From assembly GCF_014646375.1 (NCBI RefSeq), contig NZ_BMNI01000007.1, positions 62,001 to 126,000 of the forward strand: a DNA stretch of 64,000 nucleotides. Reading direction: 5' to 3'. The notes under the pieces were generated by a model, which saw only the letters and a list, made by a program, of their open reading frames with translations, was not told the DNA's origin and did no database searches. Numbering within the stretch: the stretch's first letter is position 1; every line of letters begins with the position of its first letter. The translations under genes were made by a program, and so were the position numbers. Shown here piece by piece: positions 55,598-64,000 of this stretch. This stretch comes from Nocardioides phosphati (GTDB lineage Bacteria; Actinomycetota; Actinomycetes; Propionibacteriales; Nocardioidaceae).

Positions 55598-56968
55598 ATG
55601 CTTCTCGTCGGTGTGCTCCTCGGTCTCCTGCTCGGTGCTGTCGTGGGCTGGCTCGCAGCCCGCCTCCGCCAGGCCGAGACCCTGCCGCTCCCCGCAGCGG
55701 AGGACCCCGAGATCGCTGCTGCGCGCCACCGGGCCGAGATCGCCGCGGTCCGCCAGGAGGAGGCCGAGGCGCGTGCGGTGCTGCAGGCCGACGTCGCCCA
55801 CGCCGAGGCCACGGTCGCCGGACTCCGCGAGTCGGTCGCCAGCCTCCAGCAGAGCCTGGTCAACGCCCGTGCCGACCACCAGGCCCTGCTCGAGGCGCAC
55901 CGCCGCGAGCAGGCCGAGCGCGAGCGCGCCGAGGCGGGCCAGACCCAGGTCCTCAAGACCCTCACCCCGGTCGCCCAGCAGCTGCAGGCGATGCAGCGCA
56001 AGGTCGACGAGCTCGAGCGCCAGCGCTCCCTGCAGCACGGCGAGCTCGCCGAGCAGCTCCGCACGACCCGGCGTACGGCGGAGGAGTCGCGCAAGGCGGC
56101 CGACACGCTGGCCTCCGCCCTCGGCAACAACGCCACGCGGGGCTACTGGGGCGAGACGCAGCTCCGCACGCTGGTCGAGTCCGCGGGCCTGCTCGCCCGG
56201 GTCGACTTCACGACCCAGGCCTCGATCACCGCCGACTCGGGCGCGCGCCGTCCCGACATGGTCGTCAACCTTCCGGGCGGCAAGCAGATGGCAGTCGACG
56301 CGAAGGCGCCGTACACCGCCTTCGTCGCAGCCTTCCGGGCGGCCTCCGACGCCGACGAGCGGCAGCGCCTGCTCGTCGACCACGCCCGCAAGATCCGCGG
56401 GCACGTCGACGCGCTCTCGGGCAAGACCTACTGGACCGGTCTGGCCGCGAGCCCGGAGTTCACGATCGCCTTCATCCCCAACGAGCAGCTGCTCAACGCC
56501 GCGCTCGAGGTCGACCCCTCGCTGATGGAGTACGCGTTCGGCAAGGGCGTCGTGCTGGCCACGCCGGCCAACCTCTGGGCGGTGCTCAAGACGGTGGCCT
56601 ACACCTGGCGCCAGGACGTGCTGACCGAGGATGCCAAGCGCCTCTTCGACCTCGGCCAGGAGCTCTACCGCCGGATCTGCACGCTCGCCGGCCACGCCGA
56701 GAAGATGCGCAGCTCCCTCGAAGGCGCCGTCAACCACTACAACTCGTTCGCGAGCTCGCTGGAGTCGCGCGTCCTCGTCACCGCCCGCAAGCTCGACCAG
56801 GTCGACGAGGCGAAGCTGCTCGCGACCCCCACGCTGATCGAGAAGACGCCCCGCCGGATCGTGGCGGCCGACTTCGAGGCGCTCCGCGACGTCGACCGTG
56901 ACGAGCTTCCGCTCCACTTCGAGCCGATCGACGCCGAGGTCGTCGACGACGACTCCGCGGCCGGCTGA
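55598..56968 (+). CDS. rmuC: DNA recombination protein RmuC homologue
   Basis: A 456-residue protein: an N-terminal membrane helix (about 1-20), a long coiled coil (about 45-170), and the RmuC nuclease-like domain (about 180-420) with RGYWGETQLRTLVESAGLL and the core block RRPDMVVNLPGGKQMAVDAKAPY (in part), where the D-x-K resembles a restriction-endonuclease-fold site. E. coli RmuC limits sequence inversions. ATG 55598 is chosen because the membrane helix starts there. Confidence 0.91.
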   Translation: MLLVGVLLGLLLGAVVGWLAARLRQAETLPLPAAEDPEIAAARHRAEIAAVRQEEAEARAVLQADVAHAEATVAGLRESVASLQQSLVNARADHQALLEAHRREQAERERAEAGQTQVLKTLTPVAQQLQAMQRKVDELERQRSLQHGELAEQLRTTRRTAEESRKAADTLASALGNNATRGYWGETQLRTLVESAGLLARVDFTTQASITADSGARRPDMVVNLPGGKQMAVDAKAPYTAFVAAFRAASDADERQRLLVDHARKIRGHVDALSGKTYWTGLAASPEFTIAFIPNEQLLNAALEVDPSLMEYAFGKGVVLATPANLWAVLKTVAYTWRQDVLTEDAKRLFDLGQELYRRICTLAGHAEKMRSSLEGAVNHYNSFASSLESRVLVTARKLDQVDEAKLLATPTLIEKTPRRIVAADFEALRDVDRDELPLHFEPIDAEVVDDDSAAG

Positions 56969-56986
56969 GAGCCGGCCTGGCGGCGG

Positions 56987-57586
56987 TCAGAAGGAGGGCA
57001 GCCGCCCGGGCGCGAGGATCACGAAGGCCGCGATCAGGCCGAGGGCGACCAGCCAGACCAGCAGTCGCGCGAACTGGCGGCGTCGACGACGACCCCGCCG
57101 GTTGGTGCCGTTGCCAGCCAGCGGGCGGCGCTCGCGCTCCTCGAGGCGGTCTGCGAAGACGCGGAGCGTCGGGTCATCGGGGGCGCGCCAGCCGGGGACA
57201 TGCGGCTCGAGCGACTCGGGCCTGACAGCGTCGGTCGCCATCTCCCCCACCGAGGGCACGACCTCCGAGGAGGCCGGTACGGTCGGCGCGGCGAAGCCGG
57301 CAGCGACCTGGACGGGCTGAGGCACGGCCGCGTCGCGCTGAACCTGCTGCGGCACCACCGGCGCCGGTGCGGGCGCAGTGTGCTCGACGTCCTCGGGGAC
57401 GGAGGGCGCAGCAGCAGCCGCGGGGGTCTCGAGCAGCGGCGCCGTGATGACCGGGATGTTGCCGGTCAGGTGGCTCCAGTCCTGCGGCGGCGGAACCGGC
57501 GCGCTGAACGGGATCCGGCACAGGGTGCACTTCTCCGCCTCAGCCGGCGACAACGTGCCACACCACTCACAGCGCTTCTCGTCCAC
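56987..57586 (-). CDS. Zinc-ribbon membrane-anchored protein of unknown function
   Basis: A 199-residue protein. The N-terminal ribbon has CEWCG and CTLCRIPF (four cysteines). A long Pro/Ala/Val-rich linker (about 30-130) follows, then a basic stretch RRGRRRRRQ and a C-terminal membrane helix (LLVWLVALGLIAAFVIL). The layout suggests a tail-anchored protein with its ribbon in the cytoplasm. The GTG at 57586 is the start; the promoter TATCCT (minus, 57633-57628) lies next to a 14-bp palindrome. Confidence 0.75.
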   Translation of the reverse strand: MDEKRCEWCGTLSPAEAEKCTLCRIPFSAPVPPPQDWSHLTGNIPVITAPLLETPAAAAAPSVPEDVEHTAPAPAPVVPQQVQRDAAVPQPVQVAAGFAAPTVPASSEVVPSVGEMATDAVRPESLEPHVPGWRAPDDPTLRVFADRLEERERRPLAGNGTNRRGRRRRRQFARLLVWLVALGLIAAFVILAPGRLPSF

Positions 57587-57633
57587 CGTTGTCGCAGCTC
57601 CCCATCTCCCGACCCGATTGCTTCTGAAGGATA

Positions 57634-57647
57634 GTGGTCCGGACCAC
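57634..57647. promoter_or_regulatory. 14-bp palindrome in a divergent intergenic region
   Basis: GTGGTCCGGACCAC is a perfect palindrome between the zinc-ribbon gene and the secreted hydrolase gene. It overlaps the upstream edge of the candidate -10 TATCCT on the minus strand, which fits an operator. Confidence 0.5.
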
Positions 57648-57726
57648 GGACTTCTGCCGAAACCACTGAAATCGGTCGACGAAAAGATTGGATGTCCAAC
57701 CTCTTCCCCACGAGGTTACTGACCAG

Positions 57727-57732
57727 TATGTT
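57727..57732 (+). promoter_or_regulatory. Candidate -10 element TATGTT of the SGNH hydrolase gene
   Basis: TATGTT would start a transcript near 57739 with a leader of about 29 nt and the ribosome-binding site CGAGGAG before ATG 57768. No clear -35 is seen. Confidence 0.4.
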
Positions 57733-57767
57733 GCCGGGTGTTACCCACGTCACACCGAGGAGTGTTC

Positions 57768-58982
57768 ATGCGTCTCACCCGAGCAGTGGCCGGTGCCGTC
57801 GGCGCCGGGGCCGCCGTCCTGGCCGGCATCACGGCCCTTCCGTCCCCCGCGCTGGCAGATGGCCCGGGCGTCGGTACGCCCTGGGTCGTCTCCGTCGGCG
57901 ACTCCTACATCTCGGGAGAGGCCGGCCGCTGGGCCGGCAACACCAACAACGGTGAGTCGATCCACGACGCCGGCGGTGCCGCGACGTACTTCGACAACGC
58001 CACGCACACGGCCGAGACGATCAACCGCTGCCACCGCTCCACGGCCGCCGAGATCTACATCGGCGGCGGGGTCAACGGTCTGAACCTGGCCTGCTCGGGC
58101 GCCAAGACCGGAACCGTGCCCAGTGACAGCAGCGGCTACTTCAAGCCCGGCCTGGACTTCTACAACGGCACCCAGGGCAAGGGCCAGGCGCTGATGCTCC
58201 AGGACTTCGCGACCGGTCACAACGTGAAGATGGTGTCGCTCTCGATCGGCGGCAACGACTTCAACTTCGGCGCGATCGTGCAGCAGTGCGTGACCGACTT
58301 CCTCGGCTCGCCCTCCTGGTTCAAGGACTACTGCAAGGACGACAGCGTCGTCACCAACGCGATGAGCAGCGCCAACGTGGCCACGCAGCGCGCCAACATC
58401 AAGAACGCGCTGCTCAACGTCCGCACGGCCATGCGCAACGCCGGGTACGCCGACGGCTCGTGGACGCTGCTCGTCCAGAACTACGAGTCGCCGCTGCCTG
58501 CCGGGACGGCGTTCCGCTACTCCGAGTCTGGCTACACCCGGCAGAGCACCGGCGGCTGCGGCTTCTGGAACGCCGACGCCGACTATGCCAACGGCACGAT
58601 CCTGCCGACGATCAACAACACGATCACCGGCGCGATCGGCGACACCGGCATGACCAACGTGAAGACGCTCAACCTGAGCAGCGCCTTCAACGGCCGACGC
58701 CTCTGCGAGAACACCGTCGGCCTCTACGAGGAGCAGGGCCTCAGCAGCTGGACCAGCACCGGTGCGGTCGACAAGACCGAGTGGGTCAACACGATCCGCA
58801 CGGCGACCGCGACGGGCAACTACTACATCCAGGAGTCGCTGCACCCGAACTACTGGGGCCAGCTCGCGCTGCGCAACTGCGTCCGCCAGGCCTGGAACGG
58901 CGGAACGCCGCGGAGCGGCAGCTGCGTCAGGGGCGCCAACGGCTTCAACGCCAGCGGCGAGCCCAACATGACGCTCAACTGA
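57768..58982 (+). CDS. Secreted SGNH/GDSL hydrolase
   Basis: A 404-residue exported esterase/lipase. The signal peptide is about 1-30 (cleavage after SPALA). Block I is VVSVGDSYISGEAG with nucleophile Ser46, block III is SLSIGGNDFNFG, and the C-terminal Asp/His region is ESLHPNYWG. There are several cysteines, as in Streptomyces secreted SGNH enzymes such as phospholipase A1/lipase. It is larger than the usual 230-300 residues because of inserts in the second half. The ATG follows CGAGGAG by 5 nt. Confidence 0.88.
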   Translation: MRLTRAVAGAVGAGAAVLAGITALPSPALADGPGVGTPWVVSVGDSYISGEAGRWAGNTNNGESIHDAGGAATYFDNATHTAETINRCHRSTAAEIYIGGGVNGLNLACSGAKTGTVPSDSSGYFKPGLDFYNGTQGKGQALMLQDFATGHNVKMVSLSIGGNDFNFGAIVQQCVTDFLGSPSWFKDYCKDDSVVTNAMSSANVATQRANIKNALLNVRTAMRNAGYADGSWTLLVQNYESPLPAGTAFRYSESGYTRQSTGGCGFWNADADYANGTILPTINNTITGAIGDTGMTNVKTLNLSSAFNGRRLCENTVGLYEEQGLSSWTSTGAVDKTEWVNTIRTATATGNYYIQESLHPNYWGQLALRNCVRQAWNGGTPRSGSCVRGANGFNASGEPNMTLN

Positions 58983-58994
58983 TCCCCTGAACGC

Positions 58995-59043
58995 CGAGGC
59001 GGCACATCCTGCGTGTGCCTACCACGCAAGATGTGCCGCCTCG
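58995..59043. repeat. Long hairpin and repeat between convergent genes
   Basis: Arms 58995-59015 and 59023-59043 pair over 14 bp, one mismatch, then 6 bp, with a 7-nt loop. A further partial copy of the right arm, TGCCGCCTCGGC at 59056-59067, can pair with the first 12 bases of the left arm region (58993-59004). Probably the terminator for the hydrolase and gcvP transcripts. Confidence 0.65.
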
Positions 59044-59074
59044 CCACACCAGATCTGCCGCCTCGGCGGGTGGG

Positions 59075-61960
59075 TCAGTCGGCGAAGGCCTCGGGCGGAG
59101 GGCAGGCGCAGACCAGGTTGCGGTCGCCGTACGCGTTGTCGATGCGCGCGACCGGCGGCCAGTACTTGTCCGGGTCGATCCCCGTCGGGAAGACGCCGAG
59201 CTCGCGGGAGTACGGACGGTCCCAGTCGCCGACGATCGAACGCGACGTGTGCGGCGCCCGGGCGAGTGGGCTGTCGTCGTGGCCCCACTCCCCCGCCTGG
59301 ACCTTGGCGATCTCGCCGCGGATCGCGACCATCGCGTCGATGAAGCGGTCCAGCTCGGCGAGGTCCTCCGACTCGGTGGGCTCCACCATCAGCGTGCCCG
59401 CCACCGGGAACGACATCGTCGGCGCGTGGAAGCCGTAGTCGATGAGGCGCTTGGCCACGTCGTCGACGGTCACGCCGCTCTCCTTCGAGAGGCCGCGCAG
59501 GTCGAGGATGCACTCGTGGGCGACCAGGCCGTTCTCGCCCTTGTAGAGCACCGGGTAGTGCTCCTCCAGGCGGGCAGCGACGTAGTTGGCCGACAGCACC
59601 GCGGTCGCCGTCGCCTTGGTGAGGCCGGCGGCGCCCATCAGCCGCACGTAGGCCCACGAGATCGGCAGGATGCCCGCCGAGCCGTACGGCGCAGCGCTGA
59701 TCGCGCCGATGCCCTCGCGCTTCTCCACCAGCGGGTGCTGCGGGTGCGTCGGGAGGTACGGCGCGAGGTGGGCGCCGACCGCCACCGGGCCCACGCCCGG
59801 GCCACCGCCACCGTGCGGGATGCAGAACGTCTTGTGCAGGTTGAGGTGCGAGACGTCGCCGCCGAACTCACCCGGGCGGGCGTGGCCGAGCAGCGCGTTC
59901 AGGTTGGCGCCGTCGACGTAGACCTGGCCACCGTGGGAGTGGACGATCTCGCAGAGCTGCGTGATGCCCTCCTCGTAGACGCCGTGCGTCGAGGGGTAGG
60001 TGACCATGATCGCGGCGAGGTCGTTGCTGTGCTCGTCGCACTGCTTCTGCAGGTCGTCGAGGTCGATGGTGCCGTCGTCGTTGGACTTCACGACCACGAC
60101 GCGCATGCCGGCCATGACCGCCGACGCGGCGTTGGTGCCGTGCGCGGAGGCGGGCATCAGGCAGACGTCACGGTGGGTGTCGCCGTTGGCGAGGTGGTAG
60201 GCCCGGATCGCCAGCAGGCCGGCGAGCTCACCCTGGGAGCCGGCGTTCGGCTGGATGGAGACCGCTGCGTAGCCGGTGACCTCGGCCAGCCAGCCCTCCA
60301 GCGCGGCGACGAGCTGGTGGTAGCCCTGCGCGTCCTCGGCCGGCACGAACGGGTGCAGGTCGGCGAAGCCCGGCAGCGAGATCGGCTCCATCTCCGTCGT
60401 CGCGTTGAGCTTCATCGTGCACGAGCCGAGCGGGATCATGCCCTTGTCGAGCGCGTAGTCGCGGCCCGCGAGCTTGTGCAGGTAGCGCAGCATCTGCGTC
60501 TCGCTGCGGTGCGTGTGGAAGACCTCGTGCGTGAGGAACGGCGTCTGGCGCGCCAGCTCCCCCGGCAGGGCCGACGGCGTGGTGCGGTCGAGCTCGTCGA
60601 GGTCGAGCGCGGTGATGCCCTCGATGGTCGGGCCGAACGCCGCGAGCACCTTCTCCACCGTCTCGTGCGTCGTCGCCTCGGAGGTCGAGAGGCCGACGGT
60701 GTCGGCGTCGACGAGGCGCAGGTGCAGCCCGCTCCTGCGCGCCGCGGCCACCACGGCCTGGGCGCGACCCGGCGTCGCCACCGTGAGCGTGTCGAAGAAG
60801 GATTCCGAGCCGAGCTCGTAGCCCAGGGACTTCAGGCCAGCGGCGATCACGGCGGCATAGCGGTGGGTCCGGGTCGCGATCGCGGTCAGCCCCGCGGGGC
60901 CGTGGTAGACGGCGTACATCGCGGCGGTGACGGCGAGCAGCACCTGCGCGGTGCAGATGTTGGAGGTCGCCTTCTCGCGGCGGATGTGCTGCTCGCGCGT
61001 GCCCAGCGCCAGCCGGTACGCCGGACGGCCCTCGGCATCGATGGAGACGCCCACCAGGCGCCCGGGCATGTGGCGCTCGAGCCCCTTGGAGACCGCCATG
61101 TAGCCGGCGTGCGGGCCGCCGTAGAAGAGCGGGACGCCGAAGCGCTGCGACGAGCCGATGACGACGTCGGCGCCGAGCGCACCGGGCGCCTCGAGCAGCG
61201 TGAGCGCCAGAAGGTCCGCGGCGACGACGGCGAGGCCGCCCTGGGCGTGGGTCGCCTCGATGGTCGCGCGCGGGTCGCGGACGGCGCCGGATGCACCGGG
61301 GTACTGGATGAGCGTGCCGCAGACCTTGCCCTCGGGAAGGCCCTCGGCGAGGTCGCGCACGACGACCTCGATCCCCATCGCCTCGGCGCGCGTGCGGACG
61401 ACGTCGATGGTCTGCGGCAGCGCGTCGGCGTCGACGACGAACGGGCCCTCGGCCTTGCGGTTCGCGCGGCGTACGAGGGTCATCGCCTCGGCCGCGGCCG
61501 TGCCCTCGTCGAGGAGCGACGAGTTGGCGATCGGCAGGCCGGCGAGGTCGCCGATCATGGTCTGGAAGTTGATCAGTGCCTCGAGGCGGCCCTGCGAGAT
61601 CTCCGGCTGGTACGGCGTGTACGCGGTGTACCAGGACGGGTCCTCGAGCACGTTGCGACGGATGACCGGGGGCGTGATCGTCGCGTGGTAGCCGAGGCCG
61701 ATCAGCGGCTCTCCGGGAAAGTTGAGGCCGGCCAGCTCGCGCGCCAGCGCGCCGACCTGGGCCTCGGTCATCGCCGGCGGCAGGTCGAGCTCGGCGGCAG
61801 GGCGGATGCCTGCGGGCACCGCGGCGTCCATCAGCGCCTCGAGCGAGTCGTGGCCGAGGACGCCGAGCATCGAGGAGATGTCGGACGGCGTCAGGCCGAT
61901 GTGCCGGTCGACGAACGGCAGCGCGGCGTCGAGGTCGTGGAGGCTGGGCAGATCAGTCAC
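59075..61960 (-). CDS. gcvP: Glycine dehydrogenase (decarboxylating), P protein
   Basis: A 961-residue PLP enzyme that decarboxylates glycine and loads the aminomethyl group onto the H protein lipoate. Both halves of the single-chain form are present; the PLP lysine is in [20 protein letters not shown] 61960 is preferred because GGAG lies 6 nt upstream; ATG 61972 (965 residues) is the alternative. The open frame further upstream runs through the riboswitch and is not coding. Expression should be raised by glycine. Confidence 0.95.
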   Translation of the reverse strand: MTDLPSLHDLDAALPFVDRHIGLTPSDISSMLGVLGHDSLEALMDAAVPAGIRPAAELDLPPAMTEAQVGALARELAGLNFPGEPLIGLGYHATITPPVIRRNVLEDPSWYTAYTPYQPEISQGRLEALINFQTMIGDLAGLPIANSSLLDEGTAAAEAMTLVRRANRKAEGPFVVDADALPQTIDVVRTRAEAMGIEVVVRDLAEGLPEGKVCGTLIQYPGASGAVRDPRATIEATHAQGGLAVVAADLLALTLLEAPGALGADVVIGSSQRFGVPLFYGGPHAGYMAVSKGLERHMPGRLVGVSIDAEGRPAYRLALGTREQHIRREKATSNICTAQVLLAVTAAMYAVYHGPAGLTAIATRTHRYAAVIAAGLKSLGYELGSESFFDTLTVATPGRAQAVVAAARRSGLHLRLVDADTVGLSTSEATTHETVEKVLAAFGPTIEGITALDLDELDRTTPSALPGELARQTPFLTHEVFHTHRSETQMLRYLHKLAGRDYALDKGMIPLGSCTMKLNATTEMEPISLPGFADLHPFVPAEDAQGYHQLVAALEGWLAEVTGYAAVSIQPNAGSQGELAGLLAIRAYHLANGDTHRDVCLMPASAHGTNAASAVMAGMRVVVVKSNDDGTIDLDDLQKQCDEHSNDLAAIMVTYPSTHGVYEEGITQLCEIVHSHGGQVYVDGANLNALLGHARPGEFGGDVSHLNLHKTFCIPHGGGGPGVGPVAVGAHLAPYLPTHPQHPLVEKREGIGAISAAPYGSAGILPISWAYVRLMGAAGLTKATATAVLSANYVAARLEEHYPVLYKGENGLVAHECILDLRGLSKESGVTVDDVAKRLIDYGFHAPTMSFPVAGTLMVEPTESEDLAELDRFIDAMVAIRGEIAKVQAGEWGHDDSPLARAPHTSRSIVGDWDRPYSRELGVFPTGIDPDKYWPPVARIDNAYGDRNLVCACPPPEAFAD

Positions 61961-61972
61961 GGCGATCTCCAT

Positions 61973-62029
61973 CGGAAGCGTCCCGTGGGACGGGTCGGGT
62001 GTCGCCTCCCCCTCTGTCACGCCCGACGC
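61973..62029 (-). promoter_or_regulatory. Expression platform of the gcvP riboswitch
   Basis: Two hairpins are possible between the aptamer and the start: GTCGGG/CCCGAC (61994-61999 with 62022-62027) and CGTCCC/GGGACG (61979-61984 with 61987-61992). The 3' end of the aptamer (62030-62038) can instead pair with 61974-61983, a mutually exclusive fold that could switch expression. Confidence 0.5.
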
Positions 62030-62136
62030 TGGACGCTCCAGAGTTGCCTCACTCCGCGTGGTCCCTGGCGCCTGAGAGTTCCGGGGAGGAATTGCCCCTT
62101 CGGCGCTCCGCTGACGCGGAGTCTCTCCCACGCGGT
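62030..62136 (-). ncRNA. Glycine riboswitch aptamer
   Basis: On the minus strand the leader reads GGGAGAG, then GCGCCGAAGGGGCAA, CTCTCAGGCGCCAGGGACC and ACTCTGGAG, the conserved blocks of the glycine riboswitch (Rfam RF00504) in order and spacing. Only one aptamer is seen. It precedes gcvP, a usual target. Confidence 0.92.
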
Positions 62137-62196
62137 GTCAGCAGCGGGGAAAGGTTACCTCAGCGATCCCCGGCCCGAGGGCGATCAGCGCCGCTC

Positions 62197-63408
62197 TCAG
62201 GCGTGGGTGTGACCGGCGTGACGCGTGCGCGCGCGTTCCTCGGCGTAGTGCACGGTCTCGTACGCCGCCAGCGCCCACACGAGCGCGGCCAGCAGGACGA
62301 TCTGGCCGAGCGCGGGCAGTCCCCCACTGACCAGCCACGCCACCGCGACCACGACGGCGAGGCCGGCGCGCGGCGTGCTGAACCGGTGGAGTGTCCGGAG
62401 CTTGAAGCCGATGTGGCCGAGCAGGTAGAGCAGCACACCGCCGAAGAGCGCCGCAGCGGGCAAGGCGCCGAGCGGGTCGGTCAGCTGGTGCTCGTGCGGG
62501 TTGCCGACGTACTGCATCGCCTTCTTGAGGCCCAGCGCCATCAGCACGATGCCGGCCATGAGCGGCAGGTGCAGGATCGAGTAGGCATCCCGCGCCATCG
62601 ACACGTTGCCGCCACCGCGCACCACCTCGTCGAGGGCTTCCTCACCCTTGAGCGCGCTGATGTCGAAGTAGATCCACCACATCGCCGCCGCCAGCGCGAC
62701 ACCCGCGGCGGCCGCGGCGATCACCGGCCAGGAGATCGGCTGGTCGTTCGTGCCCGCACCGATCGCCACGATCGACTCGCCCAGGCCGATGATCACCATC
62801 AGGCCGTGCCGCTCGGCGAAGTGGCCCGCCGAGCGCAGGCGCCAGCCGCTCGCGCCGCCCAGCACGGTGCCGCCGTAGTCCGAGGCCAGCGCCGCCAGCC
62901 AGAAGTACGTCGCGGTGTACGGCGAGTCCGTGTGCGCAGCGAGCACGAGGAACGCGGTGCTGAGGATGATCGTCGGGCAGAAGCGCAGCAGCTGGCGACG
63001 CAGCGCGGCGTCGCCCTCGGCGTACACCCAGAAGAGGGCGAGGTGCGTCAGCCGGAAGGCGAAGTAGCAGCCGGCGATGACGTAGGGACCGTCGAGCCCG
63101 CCGGGCAGGTCGTGGAAGGCCTCGGGGATGGCCAGGGCGACCAGGAACATCACCGCCATCGCGAGCAGCAGGATCAGGCGCACCGGCCCCTCGTCGGCGC
63201 GGACCAGGTTGCAGAGCCACGCGTAACCGACCCAGCCCCACCAGAAGAGCGCCAGGACCGCGAGGCCCTGCACGATCCGCCAGCCGTCGAGGTCGTGCGC
63301 CATGAACGCCGTGACCTGCGTGACCGCGAAGACGAAGACGAGGTCGAAGAAGAGCTCGAGGGTGGTGGCGGACTGGTCCTCTTCGGTCTCCTCCATGCGC
63401 GCGTCCAT
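62197..63408 (-). CDS. Low-temperature-requirement A (LtrA) family membrane protein
   Basis: A 403-residue membrane protein with about 10-11 hydrophobic segments. The N-terminal TTLELFFDLVFVFAVTQVTA and the middle HFAERHGLMVIIGLGESIVA are the hallmarks of the LtrA family, named for a Listeria cold-growth locus; molecular function is unknown. The C-terminus has a short His-rich tail (HAGHTHA). ATG 63408 has TAGTCT 7 nt upstream; ATG 63396 is an alternative. Confidence 0.88.
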   Translation of the reverse strand: MDARMEETEEDQSATTLELFFDLVFVFAVTQVTAFMAHDLDGWRIVQGLAVLALFWWGWVGYAWLCNLVRADEGPVRLILLLAMAVMFLVALAIPEAFHDLPGGLDGPYVIAGCYFAFRLTHLALFWVYAEGDAALRRQLLRFCPTIILSTAFLVLAAHTDSPYTATYFWLAALASDYGGTVLGGASGWRLRSAGHFAERHGLMVIIGLGESIVAIGAGTNDQPISWPVIAAAAAGVALAAAMWWIYFDISALKGEEALDEVVRGGGNVSMARDAYSILHLPLMAGIVLMALGLKKAMQYVGNPHEHQLTDPLGALPAAALFGGVLLYLLGHIGFKLRTLHRFSTPRAGLAVVVAVAWLVSGGLPALGQIVLLAALVWALAAYETVHYAEERARTRHAGHTHA

Positions 63409-63412
63409 GCGG

Positions 63413-63452
63413 AAAAGACTAACGACCCGCTCCCCTGTCGGGGGCGGGTCGT
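63413..63452 (-). terminator. Intrinsic terminator of the MerR gene
   Basis: On the minus strand a 9-bp stem ACGACCCGC/GCGGGTCGT (63452-63444 with 63430-63422) encloses CCCC/GGGG with one bulged base, and is followed by TAGTCTTTT. It lies 32 nt past the MerR stop. It is the only hairpin in the window I see with a real T tract, and its tail overlaps the LtrA promoter. Confidence 0.7.
63416..63421 (-). promoter_or_regulatory. -10 element TAGTCT, leaderless promoter of the LtrA gene
   Basis: TAGTCT on the minus strand, spacer of 7 nt, ATG at 63408. The hexamer is also part of the T-rich tail of the MerR terminator. Confidence 0.5.
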
Positions 63453-63484
63453 CGGCCGGAGACGTGGTGCGAGGTCGGTGGAGG

Positions 63485-64000
63485 TCAGCCGATCTTGCGG
63501 GCGCGGCGCGCGGCGAGCTCGTCGCTCGCGCTGGAGGTCGCGGCCGCGTCGTCGGCGCGCTCGCTCGGCAGCTCGGAGAGCGTGCCCTCGATCTCGCGCC
63601 AGACACCGCCGATGGCGATGCCGAAGACGCCCTGGCCGCCCTGGAGGAGGTCGATGACCTCGTCGTTGCTGGTGCACTCGTAGACCGAGGCACCGTCGGA
63701 CATCAGCGTCACGCGGGTCAGGTCGTCGGTGCCGCGCTCACGCAGGTGGGTGACCGCCGTGCGGATCTGCTGCAGCGAGATGCCCGCGTCGAGGAGACGC
63801 TTGATCACCTTGAGGATCAGGATGTCGCGGAACGAGTAGAGCCGCTGGGTGCCGGAGCCGGAGGCACCCCGCACGCTCGGCTCGATCAGGCCCGTGCGGG
63901 CCCAGTAGTCGAGCTGGCGGTAGGTGATGCCGGCCGCGTTGCACGCCGTCGGACCGCGGTAGCCCGCGTCGCTGGGCAGGGGGGACACGTCGTCGGTGAA
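63485..64000 (-). CDS. MerR family regulator, Rv1830 (ResR/McdR) type, 5' end outside window
   Basis: At least 171 residues. The DNA-binding region GITYRQLDYWARTGLIEPSV, the linker QRLYSFRDILILKVIKRLLD and the effector-like part TLMSDGASVYECTSNDEVID and LLQGGQGVFGIAIGG closely match mycobacterial Rv1830, whose gene also sits near gcvB. Rv1830 links growth, division and recovery from antibiotics. GTG 63988 could start a 167-residue form, but the frame stays open to the window edge and relatives have a longer N-terminus, so the true start is probably beyond 64000. Confidence 0.88.
   Translation of the reverse strand, partial: FTDDVSPLPSDAGYRGPTACNAAGITYRQLDYWARTGLIEPSVRGASGSGTQRLYSFRDILILKVIKRLLDAGISLQQIRTAVTHLRERGTDDLTRVTLMSDGASVYECTSNDEVIDLLQGGQGVFGIAIGGVWREIEGTLSELPSERADDAAATSSASDELAARRARKIG

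Noticed and set aside
61994..62027. Second glycine aptamer downstream of the first
   Set aside because: The region contains a simple GTCGGG/CCCGAC pairing but none of the conserved aptamer core blocks.

Overview
The window is a dense, high-GC actinobacterial chromosome segment with no tRNA, rRNA, CRISPR array, transposase or phage gene that I can see. The Pup-proteasome cluster, RbpA, HelY, a Rv1830-type MerR regulator and many gene pairs in Mycobacterium-like order place it in Actinobacteria. The mix of genes resembles Nocardioides-type organisms, but that genus-level guess is inference and was not tested.

Layout. 1-10.7 kb: end of a gene running in from the left (possibly mshC), PAC2 protein, cobalamin-dependent methionine synthase MetH, MFS transporter, SRPBCC protein, HAD phosphatase, RecB-family nuclease, site-2 protease, tRNA m1A58 methyltransferase. 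10.7-26.4 kb: Pup-proteasome region (ARC/Mpa ATPase, Dop, Pup, PrcB, PrcA, a FAD/Rieske oxidoreductase on the other strand, PafA, FKBP lipoprotein, a lower-GC secreted orphan, PafB, PafC, TatA, TatC, HelY helicase). 26.4-38.3 kb: nitrogen acquisition. A MarR regulator and a cytosolic AmiC-like ligand-binding protein face a leftward, tightly overlapping run urtABCDE-ureABCFGD (urea uptake plus urease), preceded by a GlnR-like box and by a 5'-3' exonuclease gene. 38.4-49.5 kb: esterase, Lnt and polyprenol-phosphate-mannose synthase as adjacent separate genes, FxsA, RbpA (with a textbook SigR-type promoter), MFS protein, glycerophosphodiester phosphodiesterase, zinc-ribbon protein, an HTH-MurA fusion with an operator-like palindrome, TDT-family transporter, zinc alcohol dehydrogenase. 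49.5-58.9 kb: mostly single genes (GNAT, a 45-residue CxxC protein, single-domain asparaginase, lysozyme-like lipoprotein, membrane protein, nitroreductase, SnoaL-like protein, XRE-TPR regulator, cyclophilin lipoprotein, OsmC, RmuC, zinc-ribbon membrane protein, secreted SGNH hydrolase). 59-64 kb: glycine decarboxylase GcvP behind a glycine riboswitch, LtrA-family membrane protein, and a MerR regulator of the Rv1830 (ResR/McdR) type running off the right edge.

How the genes work together. Pup is attached to target proteins by PafA and removed by Dop; ARC unfolds pupylated proteins into the PrcA/PrcB core. Pup ends in Glu, so no deamidation is needed before ligation. PafB and PafC are WYL-domain DNA-damage regulators. 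The urt-ure run imports urea and hydrolyses it to ammonia.

The most general signal in the sequence is promoter architecture. About eighteen genes carry a TAnnnT hexamer exactly 6 or 7 nt before their start codon, as expected for leaderless transcripts; this also decides several starts. One such promoter is a perfect palindrome that could fire in both directions (6850-6863). Other signals worth attention are an autoregulation-style palindrome in front of the HTH-MurA fusion, large inverted repeats at 6379-6417, 35944-35973, 39455-39492 and 58995-59043, and the receptor-like protein beside the urease genes. I did not find a clearly new defence or mobile system.
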